This document shows, in pieces, positions 34,857 to 43,326 of a stretch of DNA of 63,607 bases; within the stretch, counting starts at the first letter, position 1; the number at the start of each line of letters is the position of its first letter. Under the pieces are notes generated by a model. It saw only the letters and a list, made by a program, of their open reading frames with translations. It did not search any database and was not told the origin of the DNA. The position numbers were made by a program, and so were the translations under genes. The stretch is taken from the NCBI GenBank assembly GCA_947496215.1, contig CANMCF010000026.1, positions 1-63,607 of the forward strand, read 5' to 3'. This DNA is from an uncultured Bizionia sp. Lineage in GTDB: Bacteria > Bacteroidota > Bacteroidia > Flavobacteriales > Flavobacteriaceae.

Positions 34857-35735
34857 ATGCCTTATTGGTTACATATCCTCATCATAGTTCTTATTATTTA
34901 TGTAATAATAAGCATAGCATTGTATTATTTGCAGGATTACTTCCTCTTCAAACCAGAAAAATTGCCTAAGGACTTTCAGTTTCTATATGATAATCAGGAA
35001 ATTGAAGAGTACAACTTGGAAACCCGTGATGGAGCAACGATAAATGGAGTGCTTTTTAAACCCAAGGGAAAATCGAAGGGAATCGTATTGTATTTAAAGG
35101 GGAATTCCAAGAGCATAAAGGGATGGGGTAAGTTTGCTGTGGATTTTACTAGGCATGGTTACAGCGTGGTCATGGTGGATTATAGAGGATTTGGAAAAAG
35201 TACGGGAAGACGATCCCAAAAAGCAATAAAGAGAGATTTACAGGTTGTCTACAATAAAATAAAAGAGAGGATCACAGAGAATAGGATAATTATTTATGGA
35301 CGGTCGCTAGGATCGGGATTTGCCTCAAAGTTGGCATCGACCAATCATCCAAAGTTACTAGTTTTGGATGCGCCATACTATAGTTTGACGAAGGTAACTT
35401 CGCGTTATATGCCCTTTATGCCATTGTCGGTATTGATAAAGTATCCTTTGCCAACATATAAATGGTTAAAGTATGTACAGTGCCCGATACATATCATACA
35501 TGGGACAGACGATAAGTTGATTCCCTACAAAACCAGTGTGAAGTTGTCCAAAGTGAATCCCAAGCGAACTAAATTACATACAGTGATAGGTGGTGGGCAC
35601 AAAAATTTAAACAATTTCGAATCCTATCATAAGATAATAAATGATATTATCAATTATAAAATAGAAGCAATAGATTTTTCAACTACAAGTATAAATGTCA
35701 TTCATTCCTCAAAAAAAAATATTAAAAAGGCTTAG
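34857..35735 (+). CDS. Membrane-anchored alpha/beta hydrolase, paralogue 1
   Basis: The 292-residue protein has an N-terminal membrane anchor (about 5-27) and an alpha/beta hydrolase domain of the YfhR/BEM46 (ABHD13-like) type. The nucleophile is S150 in IYGRSLGSG, the acid is probably the aspartate of HGTDDKLIPY, and the base is the histidine of GGGHKNL. An early LYLKGNSKSIKGW motif takes the oxyanion position. Possible substrates are esters or thioesters of lipids or peptides; none is known. It forms a tandem pair with the next gene. The C-terminus is about 30 residues longer than that of paralogue 2. Confidence 0.85.
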   Translation: MPYWLHILIIVLIIYVIISIALYYLQDYFLFKPEKLPKDFQFLYDNQEIEEYNLETRDGATINGVLFKPKGKSKGIVLYLKGNSKSIKGWGKFAVDFTRHGYSVVMVDYRGFGKSTGRRSQKAIKRDLQVVYNKIKERITENRIIIYGRSLGSGFASKLASTNHPKLLVLDAPYYSLTKVTSRYMPFMPLSVLIKYPLPTYKWLKYVQCPIHIIHGTDDKLIPYKTSVKLSKVNPKRTKLHTVIGGGHKNLNNFESYHKIINDIINYKIEAIDFSTTSINVIHSSKKNIKKA

Positions 35736-35742
35736 AAAGATA

Positions 35743-36519
35743 ATGCCAACTATAATTGGGGTATATGTGTTAATAGGCATTCTATTATATATGTTTCAAG
35801 AAAGAATACTATTTAGACCTACAATTTTAGAACAAGATTACGAGTTTGTGTTTTCTTATGATTTTGAAGAATTAACTTTAAAAACAGAAGACAAGGCTTC
35901 ACTGAATGCAATACATTTCAAAGTAGAAAGTCCAGAAGGGATCATTTTGTATTTTCATGGGAACAAAGGAAATATCCAGCGTTGGGGAGCATATACGGAG
36001 TTTTTTGTGAAAAAAAGATATGATGTATTGGTAATGGATTATAGAACTTTTGGTAAGAGCAAAGGCAAATTAAGTGAGGAAGCTCTTTATAAGGATGCCC
36101 AATTGTTCTATGATTATTTGAAGAAACAATACGAAGAAGGTCAAATAACGATTTATGGTCGTTCTTTGGGAACGGGAATTGCAACATGGGTTGCTTCTAA
36201 GAACAAACCAAAGCAGCTCCTTTTGGAAACGCCATATTATGGTATTGCAGATGTTGCCAAACATCGATTCCCTATATTTCCAATAGAATCACTATTGAAC
36301 TATAAATTTCCAAGTCATCAATTCATAAAAGATATAAAATGCCCGATTTCTATATTTCATGGTACAAAAGATAAAGTGGTACCCTATAGATCGGGAAGAA
36401 AGCTATTTGATGAAGCTCCAAAGGAACTTACTACTTTTACGAAAGTAGATGGAGGAAATCATAATAACTTGATTCTCTTTAAGGATTACTTGGAAGGAAT
36501 TGATTCTGTTTTGAAATGA
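35743..36519 (+). CDS. Membrane-anchored alpha/beta hydrolase, paralogue 2
   Basis: The 258-residue protein has the same plan as paralogue 1: an N-terminal anchor beginning MPTIIGVYVLIGILLYMFQE, FRPTILEQDYEF, LYFHGNKGNIQRWG, nucleophile S141 in IYGRSLGTG, an aspartate in HGTKDKVVPY, and a histidine in GGNHNNL. The start at 35743 aligns with the start of paralogue 1 and leaves 7 nt between the genes. An alternative ATG at 35695 would overlap the first gene by 41 bases. The paralogues have diverged along the whole chain, so the duplication is old. Confidence 0.85.
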   Translation: MPTIIGVYVLIGILLYMFQERILFRPTILEQDYEFVFSYDFEELTLKTEDKASLNAIHFKVESPEGIILYFHGNKGNIQRWGAYTEFFVKKRYDVLVMDYRTFGKSKGKLSEEALYKDAQLFYDYLKKQYEEGQITIYGRSLGTGIATWVASKNKPKQLLLETPYYGIADVAKHRFPIFPIESLLNYKFPSHQFIKDIKCPISIFHGTKDKVVPYRSGRKLFDEAPKELTTFTKVDGGNHNNLILFKDYLEGIDSVLK

Positions 36520-36582
36520 TATGCCTTGACTTTTAAGAGATTTTCATGCCTCAGGTAAAGAATTGGTTTGTTTCTTTAAACA

Positions 36583-36612
36583 AAAAAGAACCACGATTGA
36601 GTGATTCTTTTT
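36583..36612. terminator. Bidirectional terminator after the hydrolase pair
   Basis: A 12-bp stem with one mismatch (36583-36594 with 36601-36612) encloses a 6-nt loop, with A and T runs on its two sides. It lies between convergent genes. Confidence 0.7.
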
Positions 36613-36639
36613 GTCTCGTTCAAAGATGGTAATGGAGGT

Positions 36640-37050
36640 TTAGCATTTTCCATAGATGACATTTCCGATAACTTGATCTATGTCTGGTTCATTTGTCGTG
36701 AACGTCAAAGTTAATTCTTTTTCGAATTTAAGAGGATAAGGGAAACCTAAAGTCACATTTTCAATCAACCCAGTTTTTACCAATACCATACCATATGGGT
36801 TTTGTTGCGTAAACCCTAGATTTCTCATTGCAGCATACGAAAGGTTGAAAATGCTTTGTCCATCAATGGTCAAATCGACAAAGGAAATGTCATTGGTTCC
36901 TCCTTGCTTGCTAAGATGAGCACCCATGAATAGACCAGGCCCCTTTAACCTTACCAATTCGTGTTTCCCTTTTTCTGGTTTAACCCTTAAACCCTGTTTT
37001 CTTTGGGGAGCGCAAACTCCACCTATGCATTCGCATCTTGTAGTTCCCAT
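36640..37050 (-). CDS. Orphan cytosolic protein with N-terminal cysteine cluster
   Basis: This is a 136-residue protein without a signal peptide. The N-terminus MGTTRCECIGGVC has three cysteines in a C-x-C-x4-C pattern, and the very last residue is a fourth cysteine (YGKC). The rest is strand-rich: GKHELVRLKGPGLFMGAHLS, ISFVDLTIDGQSIFNLSYAA and EKELTLTFTTNEPDIDQVIG, suggesting a single beta-sandwich. I recognise no family. The four cysteines could bind a metal or form inter-chain links. It is a single gene, convergent to the hydrolase pair. Confidence 0.6.
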   Translation of the reverse strand: MGTTRCECIGGVCAPQRKQGLRVKPEKGKHELVRLKGPGLFMGAHLSKQGGTNDISFVDLTIDGQSIFNLSYAAMRNLGFTQQNPYGMVLVKTGLIENVTLGFPYPLKFEKELTLTFTTNEPDIDQVIGNVIYGKC

Positions 37051-37426
37051 AATATTTGTTTTATTAATAATGTACTTACTCTATTTGCAGGCTTTTCGGT
37101 TTACGCCTTATCAATTGTTTTTTGATATTGCAAAATTGAAGTAATTATAAAAGTGAAACCAGAGTGGTTTTCTCCGTTTTCGGTAAGTTATTTCCCTTTT
37201 TTTATATGATGGATTCCATATTTAAGAATCAGTAGAAAAGAAATATCTGTTTTGAATATGGGGTTTTACTGTTTCCAACAGTTGGAAATAGCATTTTGGA
37301 TTGCATTGTTTAGTTTTTGAAATATATGGCAATCAACAGTTTATGGTCATTGAGGGAATAAAAATCAAAAAGGCATACATTCCAAGAATGCATGCCTTAT
37401 ATCTTATTGTTGACTTCATTTGTATG
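37051..37426. other. Intergenic region between orphan gene and lysS
   Basis: This AT-rich region of about 375 bp holds the lysS terminator (37371-37399) and a perfect 17-bp palindrome (TTTCCAAC-A-GTTGGAAA, 37272-37288). The promoter of the minus-strand orphan gene must lie at its left end. I see no coding region. Confidence 0.5.
37371..37399 (-). terminator. Terminator of lysS
   Basis: Arms 37371-37383 and 37387-37399 pair over 13 bp with one mismatch around a 3-nt loop, 27 nt past the lysS stop. The minus-strand side continues into a T-rich run. Confidence 0.75.
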
Positions 37427-39118
37427 TTAAACCATTTCAACAAACAAGCCGTCGTCTGTTTTGTTTACTTTGGCAACTCCGAGTTTGGTCAACCCCTTTA
37501 TGGTTTTGTCCCATTTCTTGTTGCTTAAACCTGATTGTGATTTTAAATCGTTCAAGTCGCTAGGAGTATTCTTCTTCAATATTTCAAAAACAGCTTTTTC
37601 TTCTTCACTCATTGGGATGGCCTTTTTTTCGGGTCTCATTTGAGGAAAGAACAATACTTCCTGTATGGATTGGTTATTGGTTAGGAACATGATTAGACGA
37701 TCCATTCCAATTCCCATTCCAGATGTAGGAGGCATACCGTATTCCAAAGCACGTAAAAAATCGTGATCTATGAATTCCGTGGCTTCATCATCTCCTTTTT
37801 GAGCCAATTTCAATTGGTGTTCAAAACGTTCACGTTGATCTATCGGATCATTCAATTCCGAATAGGCATTGGCGATTTCCTTTCCACAAACCATCAATTC
37901 AAAACGCTCTGTCAATTCAGGATTGTCTCTATGTTCTTTGCATAGAGGGCTCATTTCTTTTGGATAGTCGGTGATGAAAGTAGGTTGTATGTAGTTGCCT
38001 TCACATTTTTCTCCAAATATTTCATCAATCAATTTTCCTTTACCCATTGTGTCATCCACGGCAATACCCATGCCTTCAGCTGCATTGCGTATTTCTTGCT
38101 CTGTTTTCCCGGTAATGTCAAAACCAGTGAATTCCTTGATGGAATCTGCCATGGTTATACGCTTGTATGGTGCTTTGAAATTAACCTTGTGTTCCCCAAA
38201 GGTAGCCTCGGAAGTTCCATTTACAGCAATGGCACATTGCTCGAGCAAACGCTCACAGAAATCCATCATCCAATTGTAATCCTTATAGGAAACATAGATT
38301 TCCATGGCGGTGAACTCAGGATTGTGCGTACGATCCATTCCTTCATTCCTGAAATTTTTGGAAAATTCGTAAACACCATCAAAACCACCTACGATCAAGC
38401 GTTTTAGATATAGTTCGTTGGCTATTCGCATATATAGAGGAATGTCCAAACTATTGTGATGAGTAATGAATGGGCGAGCAGCAGCTCCTCCAGGAATGGG
38501 TTGAAGGACAGGGGTTTCTACTTCAAAATACCCGGCCTCGTTAAAGAAGTTACGCATCGCAGTAAATAATTTTGTACGCTTTACGAAAACATCCTTCACG
38601 TGTGGGTTTACTACCAAATCGGCATAACGCTGTCTGTAGCGCATTTCCGGATCTGTAAATGCATCATATACGATACCATCTTTTTCTTTTGGGATGGGCA
38701 AAGGCTTCAATGATTTGCTTAGCAATTTGAAATTTTTGACGCGAATGGTGATTTCTCCCACTTTTGTCTTGAACAACTCTCCCTCAATACCAACGAAATC
38801 TCCCAAATCCAATAACTTCCTAAAAACGTCGTTGTATAGGGTTTTGTCTTCTCCCGGACAAATTTCATCTCTATTGAAATACACTTGAATGCGCCCTTCC
38901 GCATCTTGTAGTTGAGCAAAAGAAGCCTTTCCTTGTATGTTTATGGTCATTAGTCTACCAGCGACAATTACCTGTTTGTCTTCTGAAAAATCAGCCTTAA
39001 TCTGTTTGGAACTATGATTTACAGGAAATAAATCGGCAGGGTAAGGGTTAATCCCCAATTCACGTAATTTTGCTAGTTTTTCTCTACGAACGAGCTCTTG
39101 CTCAGATAATTGTGACAT
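37427..39118 (-). CDS. lysS: Lysyl-tRNA synthetase, class II
   Basis: The 563-residue enzyme charges tRNA-Lys with lysine using ATP. An N-terminal OB-fold anticodon-binding domain (about 50-150, [21 protein letters not shown]) precedes the class II core. Motif 2 appears as [20 protein letters not shown] and motif 3 as [20 protein letters not shown]. After motif 3 a further stretch of about 60 residues ([20 protein letters not shown] onward) looks like a small helical domain. Such a C-terminal extension is usual in Bacteroidota LysRS and absent in E. coli. It is a single transcription unit with its own terminator. Confidence 0.98.
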   Translation of the reverse strand: MSQLSEQELVRREKLAKLRELGINPYPADLFPVNHSSKQIKADFSEDKQVIVAGRLMTINIQGKASFAQLQDAEGRIQVYFNRDEICPGEDKTLYNDVFRKLLDLGDFVGIEGELFKTKVGEITIRVKNFKLLSKSLKPLPIPKEKDGIVYDAFTDPEMRYRQRYADLVVNPHVKDVFVKRTKLFTAMRNFFNEAGYFEVETPVLQPIPGGAAARPFITHHNSLDIPLYMRIANELYLKRLIVGGFDGVYEFSKNFRNEGMDRTHNPEFTAMEIYVSYKDYNWMMDFCERLLEQCAIAVNGTSEATFGEHKVNFKAPYKRITMADSIKEFTGFDITGKTEQEIRNAAEGMGIAVDDTMGKGKLIDEIFGEKCEGNYIQPTFITDYPKEMSPLCKEHRDNPELTERFELMVCGKEIANAYSELNDPIDQRERFEHQLKLAQKGDDEATEFIDHDFLRALEYGMPPTSGMGIGMDRLIMFLTNNQSIQEVLFFPQMRPEKKAIPMSEEEKAVFEILKKNTPSDLNDLKSQSGLSNKKWDKTIKGLTKLGVAKVNKTDDGLFVEMV

Positions 39119-39289
39119 AGTAATGTATTGTGTGTATTTAAGCCAACAAAGATAGGATTAAAACAGATGAATTAAAACTAATTTTTTTGCGATATTGTTC
39201 AACCCACACAGTTTCTTTTTTAGTGGTATGCTTACACGTATAATTGTAACAAAAGAGAAGAGATGACGTCATATATATACATCAATCAT

Positions 39290-39311
39290 CAATCTACAAG
39301 GAAGTAGATTG
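39290..39311 (+). other. Hairpin in the leader of the YqaE-like gene
   Basis: CAATCTAC and GTAGATTG form a perfect 8-bp stem around AAGGAA, 18 nt before the start codon. No T run follows, so it may be an mRNA leader structure rather than a terminator. Confidence 0.4.
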
Positions 39312-39329
39312 TATTAAATCAAAATTATT

Positions 39330-39488
39330 ATGAGTTTTTGGAGAGTTCTACTTTCAATTTTATGCCCACCTTTGGCTATTTTGGACAAAGGTTGCGGATC
39401 AATCGTCATCGTTTTCTTGTTGTGGCTTTGTGGCTGGGTGCCAGGGGTTATCGCAGCTTTGGTAATACTTAACAATCCTAACAGATAA
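39330..39488 (+). CDS. YqaE/Pmp3 family membrane protein
   Basis: The 52-residue proteolipid begins MSFWRVLLSILCPPLAILDK and ends VIAALVILNNPNR. It has two hydrophobic helices separated by a short polar turn with GCGS, and the family motif PPLA...G...W..G..PG.IHA appears as CPPLAILDKGCG and LCGWVPGVIAAL. Pmp3/YqaE proteins are tiny membrane proteins linked to salt, cold and membrane-potential stress. The gene is short but the match is clear. It is followed 42 nt later by the lipoprotein gene in the same direction. Confidence 0.9.
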   Translation: MSFWRVLLSILCPPLAILDKGCGSIVIVFLLWLCGWVPGVIAALVILNNPNR

Positions 39489-39530
39489 AAAGCTATATTT
39501 GTAGTCTTAAATTTTAATCAATATTTTATA

Positions 39531-40286
39531 ATGAAAAAACTTACTTTTCTGTGTCTGTCTTTTTTTGCCCTGTTGTTGGCAAGTTGTCAATTTTCTGAGG
39601 ATATATATATAAATGAAGACGGTTCTGGTAAAATGTCATTTTCCTTTGATGGTTCCCAACTCATGCAAATGGCAGGTGATAAAATAAGTGAAACCGAAGA
39701 GGAGGCTATCGATTCAACATTCAGCTTCAAGGAAATTTTCGATGCCAAACGTGATAGTATTTCAAAGCTTTCCGCAGAAGAACAAGCAAAGCTTAAGAGC
39801 TTGGAGCCTTTCAATATGCATATGATCATGAATCCTGAGACATCGGAAATGAAGTTTGATATGTATAGAGAGTTCAAGAAAGCAGACGAACTTCGAGATA
39901 TGTTCAAGGCCATGAACAATTTTAGCAACATGGCAGGAAAGGGAGCAGCTCAGGCGAACGACCCCAACAACCCTTTTTCCTCTTTGGGAGAAAATGGAAG
40001 TACGGAGTTGAACTATGCATATGATGGTAAGGTGTTTACGAGAGAGGCGAAGATATTGGACAAAGAAACTTACAAGCAAATGACCGATAGTTTAGGCGAA
40101 ATGAGTATGATGTTTGGAAGCTCCATGTATAAATTGAACTATCATTTTCCAAAAAGGATTAAATCGGCATCCAATGAGAAAGCTCTGTTTAGTGAAGATA
40201 GAAAGACGGTTACCGTGGAGTTTGGCTTTATGGAATATGTTACAAATCCTGAAGCATTGAATTTAGAGGTGATTTTAGAAGATTAA
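39531..40286 (+). CDS. Conserved-type flavobacterial lipoprotein, function unknown
   Basis: The 251-residue lipoprotein has its lipobox at C19 (LLLASCQFSED). The start of the mature protein, DIYINEDGSGKMSFSFDGSQ, is a pattern seen in many Bacteroidota envelope lipoproteins. A central helical stretch with AEEQAKLKSL is followed by a strand-rich C-terminus (KTVTVEFGFMEYVTNPEALN). It has no catalytic motif. It sits between the YqaE-like gene and lipB, 3 nt before the lipB start, so it is co-translated with lipB. Confidence 0.7.
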   Translation: MKKLTFLCLSFFALLLASCQFSEDIYINEDGSGKMSFSFDGSQLMQMAGDKISETEEEAIDSTFSFKEIFDAKRDSISKLSAEEQAKLKSLEPFNMHMIMNPETSEMKFDMYREFKKADELRDMFKAMNNFSNMAGKGAAQANDPNNPFSSLGENGSTELNYAYDGKVFTREAKILDKETYKQMTDSLGEMSMMFGSSMYKLNYHFPKRIKSASNEKALFSEDRKTVTVEFGFMEYVTNPEALNLEVILED

Positions 40287-40289
40287 CTT

Positions 40290-41000
40290 GTGAACAAAAG
40301 CATAAGCATACGGGATTTAGGTACAAAGGACTTTAAGGACACTTGGGATTATCAAGAAGAATTGTTCAAGGGGATTTTGGATACCAAAATAAAAAATAGG
40401 AGAGAGGATGCAGGATTGGAGACTCAAAACCATTTTTTGTTTGTGGAGCATCCTCATGTGTACACTTTGGGTAAAAGTGGTGATCTGTCAAATCTATTGT
40501 TGAGCGAAGCTCAGCTTACCGAAAAAGGAGCAACTTTCCATAAAATTAACAGAGGAGGAGACATTACTTACCATGGGCCTGGACAAATTGTCGGGTATCC
40601 AATTTTGGATTTGGAAAATTTCTTTACAGACATACACAAATACTTGCGACTTCTGGAGGAAATGATAATTCTTACCTTGAAGGAATATGGTATAAAATCT
40701 GAACGTAGCCCAGGAGAAACTGGGGTTTGGTTAGATGTGGGGACTCCATTTGCCCGTAAGATTTGTGCTATGGGAGTGCGTGCTAGCCGTTGGGTTACCA
40801 TGCATGGCTTTGCATTGAATGTCAATGCAGATTTAGGCTATTTCGACAATATAATTCCTTGTGGAATTAAAGGTAAGGCTGTAACATCGCTCAATGTGGA
40901 ATTGGGAATGAAGATCGTAGATGAAGCTGAAATAAAGGATAAGTTGTTAAAGCATTTTGCAACTCTTTTCCAAGCTGAATTAAAAAGCGAAGTTAGCTAG
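40290..41000 (+). CDS. lipB: Octanoyl-(acyl-carrier-protein):protein N-octanoyltransferase
   Basis: The enzyme transfers octanoyl groups from ACP to the lipoyl domains of 2-oxoacid dehydrogenases and GcvH, the first step of lipoate formation. In its 236 residues I see RGGDITYHGPGQIVGYPILD, the catalytic lysine K157 in FARKICAMGVR, the histidine-containing VTMHGFALNV and the catalytic cysteine C191 in IIPCGIKGKAVTSL. The start is GTG; no ATG is available at the family's usual N-terminus. It follows the lipoprotein gene almost directly. lipA is not in the window. Confidence 0.96.
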   Translation: MNKSISIRDLGTKDFKDTWDYQEELFKGILDTKIKNRREDAGLETQNHFLFVEHPHVYTLGKSGDLSNLLLSEAQLTEKGATFHKINRGGDITYHGPGQIVGYPILDLENFFTDIHKYLRLLEEMIILTLKEYGIKSERSPGETGVWLDVGTPFARKICAMGVRASRWVTMHGFALNVNADLGYFDNIIPCGIKGKAVTSLNVELGMKIVDEAEIKDKLLKHFATLFQAELKSEVS

Positions 41001-41011
41001 CTCTCGATACA

Positions 41012-41434
41012 TTGAAGAATGCCATACTTTATGTATTGAACGTATTTCTACTATTTGTGGAGGGGTATGATATTTTACCGAATTTTTCATTGGACAAGGA
41101 TGATTTTGAAAAAGTATATGGAATAGTCTCTTTTGTAAAGAAGGAAACCTATGAAGAATGAAGATCAAAGGATTACTTGTTTAAAAACATAATCAGGGAA
41201 TGGATCATAGTTACTCTAGCGGATAGGAACTACAAAGAATATTATGTTTCCGATATATACGAAGACTATTGGTCCAAGTTGCTAGGTCATGATATTGTTG
41301 GAAGGGGAATGGTACTGTATTTGGGGCTCGGAAAGGAAAAAGAAGACCCTTTTAGGATGGAGGTTGACGATGAGCTCATATACGATACCGATATACAATA
41401 TGGTAGAAATATACTTATTTTTATTATTGTCTAG
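41012..41434 (+). pseudogene. Broken gene of unknown family with an in-frame TGA
   Basis: One reading frame runs from just after lipB to 41434 and is interrupted only by TGA at 41159-41161. The upstream part reads like a genuine protein (LYVLNVFLLFVEGYDILPNF). The downstream part continues in the same frame (YLFKNIIREWIIVTLADRN, then EYYVSDIYEDYWSKLLGHD). There is no convincing start; a TTG at 41012 is the best available. No family is recognised. Most likely a decayed gene whose 5' end is gone. Confidence 0.5.
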
Positions 41435-41620
41435 CCTTGCTTTGATGGATCAATGAGTTGTGAATGATTGTCTATAGGGCAATGAGATGAGAAGTATGTG
41501 AAATTGCACACTAATCAATTGAAACTATTTTTGATATAGTGTATGCTTTGTGTAGAGGCCGTTGATTCGGTAGACGATTTTTATTGTTTGGTAATTAGTA
41601 GCTTTATAAGGCTTTAATGC

Positions 41621-41628
41621 TAATTTTG
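41621..41628 (+). promoter_or_regulatory. -7 element abutting the first TPR-HTH regulator
   Basis: TAATTTTG fits TAnnTTTG and ends 5 nt before the start codon. The same element and spacing recur before the paralogous regulator at 45379-45386. Transcription from it would start at or near the ATG. Confidence 0.4.
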
Positions 41629-41633
41629 CAATA

Positions 41634-43223
41634 ATGAAGCAAATACTCTTACTTATCTTTGTTCTCTTTAACTACTTTTCATTTTCTCAGGAAGCAGATA
41701 GTACATTAGAATGCTTGGAAGAAGCGCTAAAAACGGCGACTTCAGATACTTCTAAAATAAAGGCAATGTTAAATCTGGGAGAGTATGAGTTGGATCATAA
41801 CTTCAGTAAGGCAGAAGATGTCATTAATGGTGCATATGCTTTTGTTCAAGACAAGAAAACAGTATTGGGACAAAACTATGAGGCATTGGTACTTGTGGAA
41901 TTAGGCGTTTTAAAAAGGAGAAAAGGAAAACATACAGAGGCATTAAGTCATTATTTAAAAGCACTTGGTCTTTTTGAAAAAGAAAAAGATTCTGCTAACA
42001 TAGCTGATGTTTATCATAACATAGGAATGATTTACAAGTATGAAAAAGAGTATTCCAAATCCATGGAATATTTTAGGGAATCGATAAAGGTCAATGAATC
42101 TATAAACAATGAAATAGGAGTTGGAATAACATTTATGCTAATTGGGAGCAACTATAAGTCTCTAAGGCAATATGATTCTACAGAATGGTATTATAATAAA
42201 TCAAAAAAGATATTTACTGTATTAAATGACACTAAAAACTTTCAACGAGTTAATAACCATTTGGTGATATTATATCTCAGAACAGGAAGGGATGCGTTAG
42301 CCTTACAGCTAAGTAAAGATAATACCTCATACTCCAAAGAGAAAGGGGAGACTCTGAACTTGGTTTCTAATTACTTGACAACATCAAACATTTACTATAA
42401 GAGTAAAATGTATAGAGAAGCTGGACGTTTTGTAGATTCTGCATTAAGGTTAGCTAAGAAGGAAGGGTTTAAGCATAAGGTTACAGAAGGTTATGGAAAA
42501 AAAAGTAAATTATGGTCTAAATTAAAAAATTATAAATCGGCATATATTACTCATAAAATTTATAAAAAATATTCAGATTCGATTCATAACACCAATAATG
42601 TAAAGAAAATTCAAGAATTGGAATTAAAATATGTATTTGAAAAAGAAAAACTAAAAGACAGTTTACAATTTTCTCAAGAAAAAAGAGAAATTCAGTTAGT
42701 AGCAGATAGTGAGTCTTCTAAGAAAACACTCTATTTTATACTTTTAATAACAACGCTATTGCTTAGTGCAATTATTGCCTTTTTAGTAAAAAGAGATTTT
42801 AAATATAAAAAACGCTTACTAGAATTAGAAAATAAAACGCTATTAGAAGAAAAAGAACAAATAACACTGGCCTTCGAAAACTTAAAAAATAGTGCTAACG
42901 AAGAAGAACGTGTAAAGGCAAAACAAGATATTTTAAAACTTAAAATTTTAACAGAGGACGATTGGAATCATTTTAAAAATAAATTTGAATTGCTCTATCC
43001 CAATTTTTTTAACCTTTTATATATGTCAGGTTTTCAATTCACAAAATCTGAAACCCGATTTTTAATTCTAAAGAAATTAGATTTAGAAACTAAAGAAATT
43101 GCTAATATGACAGGAGTTTCTAATGATAGCGTATTAAAAACCCAATACAGACTTCGAAAAAAGCTAGACTTATCAAAAACTACGGATATCATAAATTACA
43201 TAGAGCAAGGCGTTGGACGTTAG
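41634..43223 (+). CDS. Transmembrane TPR sensor with cytoplasmic LuxR-like HTH, paralogue A
   Basis: This 529-residue one-component regulator starts with a signal peptide (about 1-19). TPR-type repeats (about 50-340, e.g. ADVYHNIGMIYKYEKEYSKS) are followed by one membrane helix (about 366-385). A coiled coil (about 387-440) leads to a C-terminal LuxR-like helix-turn-helix (about 469-513: KSETRFLILKKLDLETKEIA, then SNDSVLKTQYRLRKKLDL). The layout puts the TPRs in the periplasm and the HTH in the cytoplasm. Such TPR-TM-HTH regulators are known in Bacteroidota, mostly with unknown ligands. No kinase or receiver domain is present. It lies directly upstream of a surface-protein gene. Leucine codon use shifts toward TTA in its 3' half. 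Confidence 0.75.
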   Translation: MKQILLLIFVLFNYFSFSQEADSTLECLEEALKTATSDTSKIKAMLNLGEYELDHNFSKAEDVINGAYAFVQDKKTVLGQNYEALVLVELGVLKRRKGKHTEALSHYLKALGLFEKEKDSANIADVYHNIGMIYKYEKEYSKSMEYFRESIKVNESINNEIGVGITFMLIGSNYKSLRQYDSTEWYYNKSKKIFTVLNDTKNFQRVNNHLVILYLRTGRDALALQLSKDNTSYSKEKGETLNLVSNYLTTSNIYYKSKMYREAGRFVDSALRLAKKEGFKHKVTEGYGKKSKLWSKLKNYKSAYITHKIYKKYSDSIHNTNNVKKIQELELKYVFEKEKLKDSLQFSQEKREIQLVADSESSKKTLYFILLITTLLLSAIIAFLVKRDFKYKKRLLELENKTLLEEKEQITLAFENLKNSANEEERVKAKQDILKLKILTEDDWNHFKNKFELLYPNFFNLLYMSGFQFTKSETRFLILKKLDLETKEIANMTGVSNDSVLKTQYRLRKKLDLSKTTDIINYIEQGVGR

Positions 43224-43238
43224 TTTATTGAGTGAAAC

Positions 43239-43295
43239 TGTCCTGTTTTTGTCCAGTAATGTTTAGCATTTCCTTATGATTAACACTTAGGTTTG
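43239..43295 (+). promoter_or_regulatory. Tandem operator plus -7 element of the beta-solenoid gene
   Basis: TGTCCTG (43239-43245) and TGTCCAG (43250-43256) form a direct repeat with an 11-bp period, one helical turn. TAGGTTTG (43288-43295), an exact TAnnTTTG, follows after 30 nt of spacer from the end of the GTCCAGT box. A -33 TTG is absent, which fits an activator-dependent promoter. The promoter at 47005-47062 has the same plan. Confidence 0.6.
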
Positions 43296-43326
43296 CATAC
43301 AATTATACAACCCTAGTAAATCTATC

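Noticed and set aside
39263-39272. Palindrome ATGACGTCAT before the YqaE-like gene as an operator
   Set aside because: A single 10-bp palindrome in an intergenic region is expected by chance often enough, and no second copy or promoter spacing supports it.
41177-41434. Intact 85-codon gene starting at ATG 41177
   Set aside because: The same frame is protein-like upstream of the TGA at 41159, so the ATG is more likely internal to a broken gene.
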